Shown piece by piece: positions 1 through 8,909 of a DNA stretch of 64,000 nt (its first letter is position 1; the number at the start of each line of letters is the position of its first letter). Below the pieces are notes generated by a model. The model ran no database searches and was not told the origin of the DNA. It saw only the letters and a list, made by a program, of their open reading frames with translations. A program made the translations under genes and the position numbers. The DNA comes from JAJEFO01 sp965208685 (lineage in GTDB: Bacteria; Pseudomonadota; Alphaproteobacteria; Rhodobacterales; Rhodobacteraceae): assembly GCA_965208685.1 (NCBI GenBank), contig CBDBPL010000007.1, forward strand, positions 2,232,001-2,296,000, in the 5' to 3' direction.

Positions 1-1
1 G

Positions 2-502
2 GCGCTGATCGCGCTCGGCGCAAGGCTGCACCTCAGGCGCGGCAACGATCGCCGGGACTTGCCGCTTGAGGACTTCTTCCTCGACTACGGCGTGCAGGAT
101 CGTGCGCCCGGCGAATTCGTGGAAGCGGTGAGCTTCCCGCGCCAGACTGACCGGTTGAGATGCTACAAGCTGTCCAAGAGGTTCGATCAGGACATTTCGG
201 CCGTCTGCGGCTGCTTCAACATCCGCGTCCGGAACGGGCGGGTGGACGATGCGCGCATCGCCTTCGGCGGCATGGCAGGCGTCCCGAAACGCGCGCGGCA
301 CGTCGAGGATGCGCTCTCCGGCCTGGAATGGGGCGAGACCGCCATACAGGCTGCACGGGACGCGTGGGAGCAGGACTTCACGCCGCTCACAGACCTGCGT
401 GCGTCGACCGCCTACCGGCTCGACGCCGCCCGCAACATGCTCACGCGCGCCTTCCTGGAAGACCAGGGCACCGACACGAATGTCCTGGAGGTCGCCCCAT
501 GA
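2..502 (+). CDS. xdhA: xanthine dehydrogenase small subunit, C-terminal part (5' cut by window edge)
   Basis: This open frame enters from the left edge and ends in TGA, giving the last ~166 residues of XdhA, the subunit that carries the iron-sulfur clusters and FAD. What remains is the FAD-domain end and the CO-dehydrogenase flavoprotein C-terminal domain (readable pieces: EFVEAVSFPR, KLSKRFDQDISAV, IAFGGMAGVPKRA). The identity is reinforced by the xdhB gene whose ATG overlaps this stop codon by 4 nt (ATGA) and by xdhC after it. With XdhB it oxidises hypoxanthine and xanthine to urate in the cytoplasm. The iron-sulfur domains lie outside the window. Confidence 0.93.
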   Translation, partial: ALIALGARLHLRRGNDRRDLPLEDFFLDYGVQDRAPGEFVEAVSFPRQTDRLRCYKLSKRFDQDISAVCGCFNIRVRNGRVDDARIAFGGMAGVPKRARHVEDALSGLEWGETAIQAARDAWEQDFTPLTDLRASTAYRLDAARNMLTRAFLEDQGTDTNVLEVAP

Positions 503-2832
503 GCGTCGGCACCGCCCTGCCCCATGACGCGGCGATCCTGCATGTCACCGGCGCCGCGCATTACGTGGACGACGTCCCGGTGCCGGACGGCACGCTCTCG
601 CTCGCCTTCGGCATCAGTTCGATGGCACACGGGCGCATCACGGGAATGGAGCTTGGGGACGTGCGCGCCGCAGCGGGAACGGTCGCGGTACTGACCGCGA
701 GCGACCTGCCGTTCGCCAACGACGTTTCGCCGTCCGTCCATGACGAACCGCTTCTCGCCGACGGCAAGGTCCACTACCTGGGGCAACCGCTCTTTCTCGT
801 GGCCGCCGACACGCATCTGGCAGCCCGCAGGGCGGCGCGCCTTGGCACGATCGACTGCGAGGAACTGCCCGCAATTCTCTCGATAGACGACGCGCTCGCC
901 GCCGACAGTCGATTCGAGGAGGGTCCACGCGTCTATCTCAAGGGTGACGTCGAAGCCGCGCTCGCCGCAGCCGAGCATGTCGTCGAGGGTTCGGTCGAGA
1001 TCGGCGGGCAGGAACACTTCTACCTCGAAGGACATGCCGCACTGGCGTTGCCGCAAGACAGCGGCGACATGATCGTGCATTGCTCCTCGCAGCACCCGAG
1101 CGAAGTCCAGCACAAGGTCGCCGACGCGCTTGGCGTGCCGATGCATTCCGTCCAGGTCGTGGTGCGACGCATGGGGGGAGGCTTTGGCGGCAAGGAAAGC
1201 CAGGCCAATGCGGTCGCCGTCGCGTGCGCCGTCGCCGCACGTGCAACGGCGCGTCCCTGCAAGATGCGCTACGACCGGGACGATGACTTCATGATCACGG
1301 GCAAGCGCCACGACTTTCGCATCGACTACCGGGCAGGATTCGACGACAGCGGGCGGCTGGCCGGTGTCGATTTCACCCAGTACTGCCGTTGCGGCTGGGC
1401 TCAGGATCTCTCGCTGCCCGTTGCCGACCGTGCAATGCTCCATGCTGACAACGCCTATCGCCTGCCGACGGCGCGGATCACGTCGCACCGGCTCAAGACC
1501 AACACCCAGTCAGCAACCGCGTTCCGCGGATTCGGCGGCCCGCAGGGAATGGTCGGCATTGAGCGGGTGATCGATCATGTCGCCCACCACCTCGGAATCG
1601 ACCCGCTGGTGGTGCGCCGGACCAACTTCTACGCCGCCGCCGACAAGGTCCCGCCAGGCAACGCGACGCCTGCCCGCAATCCCGCCGAAGAGCCGCCGCA
1701 GACCACGCCCTACCACATGCCTGTCGAGGACTTCGTGCTGCACGACATGATCGAGGAACTGGAGGTAACATCGGACTATCACGCACGACGCGCCGCGATC
1801 GCTGAATGGAATTCCGCGAATTCCGTGCTGAAGAAAGGCATCGCCCTGACACCGGTCAAGTTCGGCATCTCCTTCACGCTGACTCATCTCAACCAGGCCG
1901 GCGCGCTCGTGCATGTCTATCATGACGGCTCGATTCACATGAATCACGGCGGCACGGAAATGGGTCAAGGACTGTTCCAGAAGGTGGCGCAGGTCGCTGC
2001 AAGCAGCTTTTGCGTGCCGCTGGAAAGCGTCAAGGTCACTGCCACCGACACGGCAAAGGTGCCGAACACGTCCGCCACGGCCGCCTCGTCCGGCTCGGAC
2101 ATCAACGGCATGGCGGTGAAGGCGGCGTGCGACCAGATCCGCGAGCGCATGGCGGCGCATCTGGCTGAAACGCGCCAGATCAAGCCGCAGGACGTGAATT
2201 TCCGCGCGGGACGGGTTCAGGCCGGCGCCGGCGAAATGAGCTTCGCCGAAGCGGCAAGGGAGTGCTACGAAGGGCGCGTCAGCCTTTCGGCCACCGGGTT
2301 CTACCAAACTCCCCGGATCCAATGGGACCGGATCAGGGGAAAGGGCCGGCCGTTCTACTACTTCGCCTATGGCGCCGCGGTGAGCGAGATCGTGCTCGAC
2401 ACGCTCACGGGCGAAAACCGCATCCTGCGCGCCGACATCCTGCATGACGCCGGCTCTTCGCTGAACCCCGCGATCGACATCGGGCAGATCGAAGGGGGAT
2501 ACGTGCAGGGCGCAGGCTGGCTGACCATGGAGGAACTGGTCTGGGACCCGAACGGCCGCCTCCTTACGCATGCGCCCTCGACCTACAAGATTCCGGCCTG
2601 TTCCGACAGGCCTGACGTCTTCAACGTGTCGCTGTGGTCCAAGGGCCGGAACGCCGAGGACACGATCCATCGTTCCAAGGCGGTCGGTGAGCCACCGCTG
2701 ATGCTGGGAATCTCGGCGTTCCTTGCGCTGTCCGATGCGGTCGCCGCTTGCGGCGGCGCCTATCCGGCGCTCGACGCGCCGGCAACGCCTGAACGCCTCT
2801 TGAACGCGGTGAACCGGGTGCGCGCGCAATGA
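499..2832 (+). CDS. xdhB: xanthine dehydrogenase molybdopterin-binding (large) subunit
   Basis: The 777-residue product matches the usual length of the XdhB molybdenum subunit. The ATG at 499 overlaps the xdhA stop, which decides the start; a longer upstream open frame is only xdhA in another frame. The molybdopterin-binding stretch GGGFGGKES lies near residues 223-231 and the catalytic-glutamate motif AVGEPPLMLG near 727-736. An aldehyde-oxidase/xanthine-dehydrogenase alpha/beta hammerhead domain covers the first ~130 residues. It performs hydroxylation of hypoxanthine/xanthine together with XdhA. The stop overlaps the xdhC start by 4 nt, so the three genes form one translationally coupled unit. 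Confidence 0.96.
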   Translation: MSVGTALPHDAAILHVTGAAHYVDDVPVPDGTLSLAFGISSMAHGRITGMELGDVRAAAGTVAVLTASDLPFANDVSPSVHDEPLLADGKVHYLGQPLFLVAADTHLAARRAARLGTIDCEELPAILSIDDALAADSRFEEGPRVYLKGDVEAALAAAEHVVEGSVEIGGQEHFYLEGHAALALPQDSGDMIVHCSSQHPSEVQHKVADALGVPMHSVQVVVRRMGGGFGGKESQANAVAVACAVAARATARPCKMRYDRDDDFMITGKRHDFRIDYRAGFDDSGRLAGVDFTQYCRCGWAQDLSLPVADRAMLHADNAYRLPTARITSHRLKTNTQSATAFRGFGGPQGMVGIERVIDHVAHHLGIDPLVVRRTNFYAAADKVPPGNATPARNPAEEPPQTTPYHMPVEDFVLHDMIEELEVTSDYHARRAAIAEWNSANSVLKKGIALTPVKFGISFTLTHLNQAGALVHVYHDGSIHMNHGGTEMGQGLFQKVAQVAASSFCVPLESVKVTATDTAKVPNTSATAASSGSDINGMAVKAACDQIRERMAAHLAETRQIKPQDVNFRAGRVQAGAGEMSFAEAARECYEGRVSLSATGFYQTPRIQWDRIRGKGRPFYYFAYGAAVSEIVLDTLTGENRILRADILHDAGSSLNPAIDIGQIEGGYVQGAGWLTMEELVWDPNGRLLTHAPSTYKIPACSDRPDVFNVSLWSKGRNAEDTIHRSKAVGEPPLMLGISAFLALSDAVAACGGAYPALDAPATPERLLNAVNRVRAQ

Positions 2833-3773
2833 GCATGGATGTGCAAGGTCTCGAGCGAGCAGTGGCGGAGCATGGCCGTGTTGCCCGTGTCGTCGTGGCG
2901 ACCGTCGAGGGTTCGGCCCCACGCGAGCAGGGTGCCGCGATGCTGGTCTGGCCGGACGGGCAATCGGGCACGATCGGCGGCGGCGCCCTTGAATTCGAGG
3001 CGTTGGCCCATGCGCGCGAGACCCTTGCCGAGGGAAATGACTCGCTCGTCTCGCGGCCCCTCGGTCCTGCGCTCGGCCAATGCTGCGGCGGTGCTGTCGT
3101 GCTGGCCACTGAAATCTATGACAAGGCGCGTCTCGCCATCTTGCCCGGTGACGTCTACCTGCGCCGCGTCACGGGACAGGCGGACCGGCCGCTCGCGCTG
3201 CAGCGTTCAGCCGCCTGCAGCCGCAACGCAGGCACGCCCGCCGAAACGCAATGCCAGTCGGGGTGGCTGATCGAGCCGGTCGCGCCGCGCCTCCGGCCGC
3301 TCTGGATCTACGGCGCCGGCCATGTCGGTCGCGCGATCGTCGAGGTGATGGCGCCCCTCCCCGGCATTGCCATCACTTGGGTCGACACCAAGGCCGACCG
3401 GTTCCCCGACGAAGTCCCGGACAGCGTCACGAAGCTCCTGGCTGCCAACCCTGCGACCGCCGTCCGGCACGCTCCCCGCGATGCCGAGCACCTGATACTG
3501 ACCTATTCCCATGCGCTCGACCTCGAAGTCTGCCACCAGCTGCTCGGCCACGGCTTCCGCGCGACCGGACTGATCGGCTCGGCAACCAAGTGGGCGCGCT
3601 TCCGGTCACGGCTCAGGTCGCTCGGGCACCCGGACGCCCGGATCTCACGAATCAAGTGCCCGATCGGCGACCCGGCGTTGGGGAAGCACCCGCAGGCGGT
3701 TGCCGTTGGATTTGCCGCCGAATGGCTGTCGGATTCTTCGGCGGCGGAAGCAGAAGTGGAGGCCAAGGCGTGA
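2829..3773 (+). CDS. xdhC: xanthine dehydrogenase accessory protein XdhC
   Basis: The 314-residue protein begins with ATGAGCATG overlapping the xdhB stop. It has the XdhC/CoxI N-terminal domain (ATVEGSAPREQGAAMLV, then GTIGGGALEFEAL) and, after about residue 160, the Rossmann-type XdhC C-terminal domain (IYGAGHVGRAIVE; later GSATKWARFRSRL). XdhC binds the molybdenum cofactor and loads the sulfurated form into XdhB; it is a maturation factor and not a subunit of the finished enzyme. Its presence means this operon makes an active molybdoenzyme. Position and sequence agree, so the call is firm. Confidence 0.95.
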   Translation: MSMDVQGLERAVAEHGRVARVVVATVEGSAPREQGAAMLVWPDGQSGTIGGGALEFEALAHARETLAEGNDSLVSRPLGPALGQCCGGAVVLATEIYDKARLAILPGDVYLRRVTGQADRPLALQRSAACSRNAGTPAETQCQSGWLIEPVAPRLRPLWIYGAGHVGRAIVEVMAPLPGIAITWVDTKADRFPDEVPDSVTKLLAANPATAVRHAPRDAEHLILTYSHALDLEVCHQLLGHGFRATGLIGSATKWARFRSRLRSLGHPDARISRIKCPIGDPALGKHPQAVAVGFAAEWLSDSSAAEAEVEAKA

Positions 3774-3930
3774 TCGGGGCGGCGCCGACCTGCCAGCGAC
3801 TTCCCGGCGCTGCCAAGCTCCGCTTCCGTGGTCGGCGGCCTGGCACCGAATTCCGCCGGCAACTGCGCGGATGCACGGCCCGGCCATCGCTGCCGTGCAC
3901 CAGGCGCATTGCAATGCCCGGGCCCGCGTC

Positions 3931-5223
3931 GTGACGGCCAGGACGCTGATACTGGGCCAGACGCTGACCTTTACGGACGATCCCTTCAAGGTGCCGGTGG
4001 CGGAGGCCGCATTGCACGAGCCACGTGGAGGGGTGCTCGTCGAGGACGGGCTGGTCGCGGCCACCGGGCCAGCCGATGACCTTCTGCGCGCTCATCCGGA
4101 CGCGACCGTCACCGACATGGGCTCACGTCTGCTGACTGCCGGCTTTGTCGACGCCCATGCGCACTATCCCCAGACCGCGATCATCGCGAGCTGGGGCAAG
4201 CGGCTTGTGGACTGGCTGAACACCTACACCTTTCCGGAGGAGGCACGCTTTTTCGACACGGAGTTCGCCCGCGAGACCGCCGAGCGCTATCTTGACCTGA
4301 CGCTCATGAACGGCACCACCACTGTCTGCTCCTATTGCACGATCCACCCCGAAAGCGTCGAAGCGTTTTTCGTCGAAGCCCGGAAGCGCGGGCTCCGCGC
4401 CGTCGCCGGAAAGACATGCATGGACCAAAACGCGCCCGAAGACCTGCGAGACACGGCCCAGTCAAGCCATGACGACAGCAAGCGGCTGCTCCAGCGCTGG
4501 CACGGCGTGGATCGTCTCGGCTACGCAATCACGCCGCGCTTTTCGCCGACGTCAACGCCGGAACAGCTCGAAGCGCTTGGTGCCCTGTGGGCCGAGCATC
4601 CTGAATGCCTGATGCAGACCCACCTCTCGGAGCAGACCGACGAGATCGAGTGGGCGCTCAGCCTCCATCCGGACGCCCGAGACTATCTTGAGACCTACGA
4701 GATGCACGGGCTGGTCGGAGAAGGCGCCCTGTTCGGTCACGCGATCCACCTGACCGAACGCGAATGCGCCCGAATCTCGGAAGCCGGCGCATCGATAGCA
4801 CATTGCCCGACGTCCAACACGTTCATCGGCTCGGGCCTCCTTGACCTGGTCGGGCTTGCTGCATGCGGCGTCTGGACCGCGCTCGCGACGGATACCGGCG
4901 GCGGGTCATCCTTTTCGATGCTGCGCACGATGGCGGCCGCCTACGAGGTCGCGCAGCTCCGTGGCGCAGCGTTGCATCCGGCACAGCTCTACTGGCTGGC
5001 CACGGCTGGGTCCGCCAGGGCAATGCGCCTCGACGAGAAGATCGGAAGGCTTGCCCCTGGCTTCGAGGCCGACCTGGTAGCCCTTGACCTTGCCTCGACA
5101 CCGGCAATCGCGCAACGCGCCGATCGTGCAGAAGACATCTGGGAAGCGCTGTTTCCGACGATCATGATGGGAGACGATCGAGCGGTCGCGCAGGTATGGG
5201 TCGCCGGGCGCACTACGCGTTGA
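3931..5223 (+). CDS. guaD: guanine deaminase
   Basis: This amidohydrolase-superfamily protein converts guanine to xanthine, feeding XdhAB encoded just upstream. The zinc-binding HAH of FVDAHAHYPQ is near residue 74, HLSEQTDE near 230, FGHAIHL near 268 and TDTGGGSSFSM near 320, an order typical of GuaD. I chose the GTG at 3931, which gives 430 residues, the family's normal length; an in-frame ATG at 3871 would add 20 residues of arginine-rich non-homologous sequence. The gap from xdhC is 157 nt, so it may have its own promoter or be a distal operon gene. Confidence 0.93.
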   Translation: MTARTLILGQTLTFTDDPFKVPVAEAALHEPRGGVLVEDGLVAATGPADDLLRAHPDATVTDMGSRLLTAGFVDAHAHYPQTAIIASWGKRLVDWLNTYTFPEEARFFDTEFARETAERYLDLTLMNGTTTVCSYCTIHPESVEAFFVEARKRGLRAVAGKTCMDQNAPEDLRDTAQSSHDDSKRLLQRWHGVDRLGYAITPRFSPTSTPEQLEALGALWAEHPECLMQTHLSEQTDEIEWALSLHPDARDYLETYEMHGLVGEGALFGHAIHLTERECARISEAGASIAHCPTSNTFIGSGLLDLVGLAACGVWTALATDTGGGSSFSMLRTMAAAYEVAQLRGAALHPAQLYWLATAGSARAMRLDEKIGRLAPGFEADLVALDLASTPAIAQRADRAEDIWEALFPTIMMGDDRAVAQVWVAGRTTR

Positions 5224-5436
5224 TCTTGTCCTGTCCTGGGACATCAGGCAGCTTCGGACATCCTGATCTCCGCGTCTTGTTACCCACCTCAAGCAACACC
5301 CCGGCGACGTCCTCGGACCCGTCCGGCCAGGGACGGAGTCCTTGGAGCGTGTCCGACCTACTTGGAACCATTCGGAATTCCCTGTGGGCCGGAGGTCTGA
5401 TTCAATGTGCGCATCGCGGTCAGGAGACCCCCCGGA
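5224..5436. other. gap after guaD, no gene seen
   Basis: About 210 bases between guanine deaminase and an insertion-sequence relic. Frames here are short and show no recognisable family. The two flanking operons run toward each other, so a terminator would be expected, but I see no clear hairpin followed by a T-run. Confidence 0.4.
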
Positions 5437-5640
5437 ATGCCCAAAGCCTAATCGACCGGTCTTCGCATGCGTGTCTTCGCGGCAGTGCGGGCAAGCGAGA
5501 CCTGCCGCGCAGCAGCCGCCGGCCTTGGCGTCGCTCCGTCCGCGGCCGGGAAGTGGAATCGGGCCTTCTCGAGGTCCGGATCCTTAAGCCTGGCAAGGAT
5601 CGGCGGCGTCCTCAGGTTCGCCATTGATCCTCACGGGGAA
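5437..5640 (+). pseudogene. IS630-family transposase N-terminal relic
   Basis: Reading from the ATG at 5437 gives MPKA, a stop (TAA at 5449-5451), then STGLRMRVFAAVRASETC, RAAAAGLGVAPSAAGKWNR and ends near an ARIGG motif. That is the helix-turn-helix start of IS630-type OrfA proteins, which usually begin MPKAYS and reach a KxGG motif about 50 residues later. The normal tyrosine codon at position 5 has become TAA, and after about residue 60 homology stops with no DDE domain. It is a dead fragment left by a former insertion next to the purine operon. Confidence 0.72.
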
Positions 5641-5686
5641 CGGAGCCGGAAACAGGCCCGGACACATCCCGGGATCAGGGTCAGGC

Positions 5687-6445
5687 CTATGCCGCGCGTG
5701 CCATTCCGGTGATGTGATGCACGATGTCGGCGGCCGACACCTCATCCGTCTTCAGTCGCGACCAGACCTTGCCCTGTCGCAGGACGACGATGCGCGAACT
5801 GAGCTTGGTGATGAGATCGATATCGTGGGCAACGACGACGACAGCGACACCCGACGCAATGACACGCACGATGAGTTCAGCCACGGCGTTCGTCTCCTTG
5901 ACGCCCAAGGCGGCCGTCGGCTCGTCCAGGATCAGGCACTCGCTGCCCCAGAAGATGCTCCGCGCGATCGCGATGCTCTGGCGTTGTCCGCCGGACAACT
6001 CGCTGACTGTCGCACTCATCCTCGGGATCGAAATGCCGATTCGCTGCAACTCTTCGCGCGCCTGACTTCGCATGACCTTCCTGTCAAGGTACCGGAGCGA
6101 GCGCCCCCAACCGGTGTATTTTTCGCGGCCAAGGAAGAAATTCGCCGCGACATCCAGTTGCTCGACCAAGGCCAAGTCCTGATAGACGGTCTCGATCTTG
6201 TGCTGTCGAGAGTCGCTGGGCGAGGCGAAGGACACTCTCTGGCCCTGGATCTGCATGCTGCCGGAGGTCTGCGGATGATACCCCGAGATGATCTTCACAA
6301 GGGTGGACTTTCCAGCCCCGTTGTCGCCGACCAGCCCGACGCATTCGCCAGGCATCACCGCGAAGGAAACGCCGTCGACGGCCTTGATGGCCCCGAAATG
6401 CTTGGTGACCTCAACCAGTTCGAGTACGGGTGTCGTCGCTGTCAT
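5687..6445 (-). CDS. sugar ABC transporter ATP-binding protein (single-domain, FrcA-type)
   Basis: The 252-residue cytoplasmic ATPase energises the permease and binding protein encoded just upstream in the operon. Walker A GDNGAGKS is at 40-47, the Q-loop at about 89, signature LSGGQ at 150-154, Walker B LILDEP at 171-176 and an H-loop in VVVAHDIDLI near 207. Unlike RbsA/XylG it has only one nucleotide-binding domain, so it should act as a homodimer. The start ATG at 6445 overlaps the stop of a 23-codon frame. A 315-nt spacer with a hairpin separates it from the binding-protein gene, which suggests lower expression of the ATPase. Confidence 0.93.
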   Translation of the reverse strand: MTATTPVLELVEVTKHFGAIKAVDGVSFAVMPGECVGLVGDNGAGKSTLVKIISGYHPQTSGSMQIQGQRVSFASPSDSRQHKIETVYQDLALVEQLDVAANFFLGREKYTGWGRSLRYLDRKVMRSQAREELQRIGISIPRMSATVSELSGGQRQSIAIARSIFWGSECLILDEPTAALGVKETNAVAELIVRVIASGVAVVVVAHDIDLITKLSSRIVVLRQGKVWSRLKTDEVSAADIVHHITGMARAA

Positions 6446-6513
6446 CTGTCCACCTCGCAGGATACCCCTTCCTTCAGGTGGGGGAGGAATGCAAAGTCTT
6501 GTGTTTCGTGCAT
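6442..6513 (-). CDS. 23-residue frame overlapping the ATPase start (possible coupling leader)
   Basis: On the minus strand an ATG at 6513 follows a strong ribosome site (AAAAGGAGAC, about 8 nt upstream) and opens 23 codons starting MHETQDFAFLPHL and ending EVDR. The TGA stop at 6442-6444 overlaps the ATG of the sugar ABC ATPase in an ATGA. The peptide has no recognisable family. The ribosome site is better than that directly before the ATPase, so translation of the short frame could feed ribosomes to the ATPase. Whether the peptide itself does anything is unknown. Confidence 0.5.
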   Translation of the reverse strand: MHETQDFAFLPHLKEGVSCEVDR

Positions 6514-6724
6514 TTTTTCAGTCTCCTTTTGCCGTGACGTGTCGAGGTGGCGTATGTGCCCGTTGCTGCGGAAGCACGCCGGGATCGATCTTGGACGCAT
6601 GGTTCAGGGTGGATCGGATGATGGTCCCCTTTCTCATTCTGATCAGCATGAACCTTTGAGGCTTCCGCCCCTCAAGCCCTTTCCCGCGGGGATGGATCAC
6701 TGACCTTTTGCCCTCTGCTGTTGG

Positions 6725-6754
6725 GGGCGCACCCAGGAAACCCAAGATGCGCCC
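6725..6754 (-). terminator. intercistronic stem-loop after the sugar-binding protein gene
   Basis: GGGCGCA at 6725-6731 pairs exactly with TGCGCCC at 6748-6754 around a 16-nt loop, 6 nt past the binding-protein stop. There is no T-run, so it is more likely a stabiliser or partial terminator that keeps the binding protein in excess over the ATPase than a full terminator. Confidence 0.5.
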
Positions 6755-6760
6755 GACACA

Positions 6761-7804
6761 TCATTCCTGCCACATCTCTGCGGGGATCAGGGGTCGGAAC
6801 CCTTTCGATTCCAGCATTGCGCGCGGCACGGTTTCGAAGATCTGGTCGCAATTGGTGATCGGAACCAGCTGCGTCTGATAGACGGGCTGGATTTCTGAAC
6901 TCCTGCCTGCGAGGTCGAGTTGAACGACATGCAGCGCGATGTCCGACATCTTCCGCGGGTCGCGGAATGGCACGGTCATGATTTCGCCGCGGCAAACCGC
7001 TGCCAGCTCGTCGAGTTGGCCACCCTGACCAGCAATCCAGATTCCGTCGGCGCCAGGCGCCTTTCCGATCGCCTGCAGCCCTTCCATGATGCCAAGCGCG
7101 GTATTGCTGTTTGCCCCGAACACCACATTGATTTCGGGATGCGCTGTCATGACCGGGTCGATCGTGCGAAAGGCAAGCTCGCGGCTGAAATTGGTGAACT
7201 CCTCACGCACGATGTTCAGCGTGATGCCGCACTCTTCAAGCCCCTTGGTGATCGCTTCACGGAACCCGGCGCTGCGCAGCTTGCCGATTTCGCTGGTCGG
7301 AATGCCATGGAACATCGCCAGATTGACAGGATCACGCTTCTCGTTGCAAGCCATCGTGGCGATGTCGTTGCCGGCCATTTGACCCATAACGTCCTCGGGA
7401 ACGATGATATATGCCAGCGGATCGACGGGGTGCTTGTCAAGCCCGATGGGTGGCGCGAAGAGGATGAGTTTCGATCCCTTGGCCGCCGCTTCGTTCAAAC
7501 GGTCATATATGTCGTCCATGCTCGTGGCCGGGGTCACCATCAGGTAGTCCGGCGCCAGCACGACCTGGTCCGAAAGGATCCGGTCGTACGCGGCAGGGTC
7601 GTTATGCGCGGGCGGAACGGCGCTGAAGAACTTGAAGTCCCCCTCCATGGCCTCCAGACCTTCGGCCACGCCAATCAATGTCTGGCCGGGTCCGGTCGTG
7701 ATGTCGGCGCTTGGCGTGATGTAGGACACCGTCGTCTCGGCAGTGGCCGCCGTTGCGCAAAGCCCCGCTATTCCCGCCAGAATGGTTAGCTGTTTAAAGT
7801 GCAT
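6761..7804 (-). CDS. sugar ABC transporter periplasmic substrate-binding protein
   Basis: The 347-residue protein starts MHFKQLTILAGIAGL and has a cleavable signal peptide ending near ATAAETT. The mature part is a type-I periplasmic binding fold of the ribose/TorT class (GVAEGLEAM..., VPITNCDQIF near the end). The start ATG at 7804 has a good ribosome site (GAAGGAG, 7 nt away); the longer upstream frame overlaps the permease gene and is discarded. It should capture a sugar or polyol in the periplasm and deliver it to the permease encoded upstream. The substrate cannot be read from the sequence; the kinase and transketolase genes suggest a pentose, ketose or polyol. Confidence 0.9.
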   Translation of the reverse strand: MHFKQLTILAGIAGLCATAATAETTVSYITPSADITTGPGQTLIGVAEGLEAMEGDFKFFSAVPPAHNDPAAYDRILSDQVVLAPDYLMVTPATSMDDIYDRLNEAAAKGSKLILFAPPIGLDKHPVDPLAYIIVPEDVMGQMAGNDIATMACNEKRDPVNLAMFHGIPTSEIGKLRSAGFREAITKGLEECGITLNIVREEFTNFSRELAFRTIDPVMTAHPEINVVFGANSNTALGIMEGLQAIGKAPGADGIWIAGQGGQLDELAAVCRGEIMTVPFRDPRKMSDIALHVVQLDLAGRSSEIQPVYQTQLVPITNCDQIFETVPRAMLESKGFRPLIPAEMWQE

Positions 7805-7832
7805 TGTATTCTCCTTCGGGTTGTGGACCGGA

Positions 7833-8831
7833 TCAAAGACCGGTCCGGTTGCCGCGCGTTCTATAAACCTGGATCGCGACGGATATGATGAGTAGGAGTC
7901 CGAGCAGGATCTGTTGCCAGAAGAAGCTCGCGCCTGCCAGCACCAGGCCGTTCTCAAGAACGGCGATGAGGTACATTGCGATCGCCATTCCCCAGATGCG
8001 ACCGACCCCGCCAAAGAGGCTGCTCCCGCCAAGGATGACGCCCGCGATGATGTGAAGCTCAAGACCCTGTCCCAACGTTGGATGCGCGCTGTTCATGCGA
8101 CCCATAAGCAGGAACGCGGCCAGTGCGACCAGGGCGGCTTGCACCACGAAGGCGATGATGATGTACCTGCGAACCTTGATACCCGCAATGCGGGCGGCTT
8201 CGGGATTGCCCCCGATGGCCAGGATGTAGCGCCCGTATTCCAGGCGCGTGAGCACGAAGTGTCCAACGATGACCACAACGGCAGCGACCCAGACAAGGTT
8301 CGGCACTCCGAGGGTATTCCCTTGGCCCAGAACGACGAAATTGGCTGGAAAACGGACATGATATGTGCCGTACATCACTTCCTGAACAATTCCACGCGCC
8401 AGCACAAGCATGCCAAGGGTGCCGAGCAATGCAGGAACCCTGAGATACCCGACAATCAATCCGTTGCAGAATCCGAGGCCCGCTCCCACGGCGATTGCAA
8501 ACATGAAACAGAGGATGACGGGATAGCCATCAAAAACCAGGAACCCGGTCAGACAGGCGGTCAGACCCATGACCGATCCGACGCTGAGGTCGATCTGTCG
8601 CGCGGAGATGACAAAGACCTGACCGACGCCGACGATCATCGCGACCGCCGCCGAGCGCAGGATATTCAGCTGATTCTCGACCGTCAGGAACTTGTCGGAA
8701 AACAGGGAAAGCAGAATGACGCACAATATGGTGGGGTACACTACCGTATTGATGTTGCGCAGAACCGTCTTCGCGGGGTCAATTTTCCCCTTGCTCTCTG
8801 CGGATTGGCTTGAATTTGCGGTTTCGGTCAT
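7833..8831 (-). CDS. sugar ABC transporter permease (RbsC/XylH family)
   Basis: This 332-residue inner-membrane protein has about ten hydrophobic segments and the family pattern (ISARQIDLSVGSVMGL in the first third, IAGVILGGSSLFGGVGRI in the last). The start was set at ATG 8831, with GGGAG 8 nt upstream; an earlier in-frame start adds 11 residues without a ribosome site. It forms the translocation channel, probably as a homodimer, for the binding protein 28 nt downstream and the single-domain ATPase further along. Confidence 0.93.
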   Translation of the reverse strand: MTETANSSQSAESKGKIDPAKTVLRNINTVVYPTILCVILLSLFSDKFLTVENQLNILRSAAVAMIVGVGQVFVISARQIDLSVGSVMGLTACLTGFLVFDGYPVILCFMFAIAVGAGLGFCNGLIVGYLRVPALLGTLGMLVLARGIVQEVMYGTYHVRFPANFVVLGQGNTLGVPNLVWVAAVVVIVGHFVLTRLEYGRYILAIGGNPEAARIAGIKVRRYIIIAFVVQAALVALAAFLLMGRMNSAHPTLGQGLELHIIAGVILGGSSLFGGVGRIWGMAIAMYLIAVLENGLVLAGASFFWQQILLGLLLIISVAIQVYRTRGNRTGL

Positions 8832-8909
8832 CCGGTGTCTCCCTGTGCATTTGTCGGTCGGCATTCCGGACCGAGGCCTGGTCCTGCTCGTTCGGAATGT
8901 CGGTGCCGC

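Noticed and set aside
160..498. Upstream extension of the xdhB open frame
   Set aside because: It is the xdhA gene read in another frame; the ATGA overlap at 499 and normal subunit length set the start.
1510..2922. 470-codon minus-strand frame opposite xdhB
   Set aside because: Composition (many V, G, R, D with no domains) is that of an antisense shadow of a high-GC gene.
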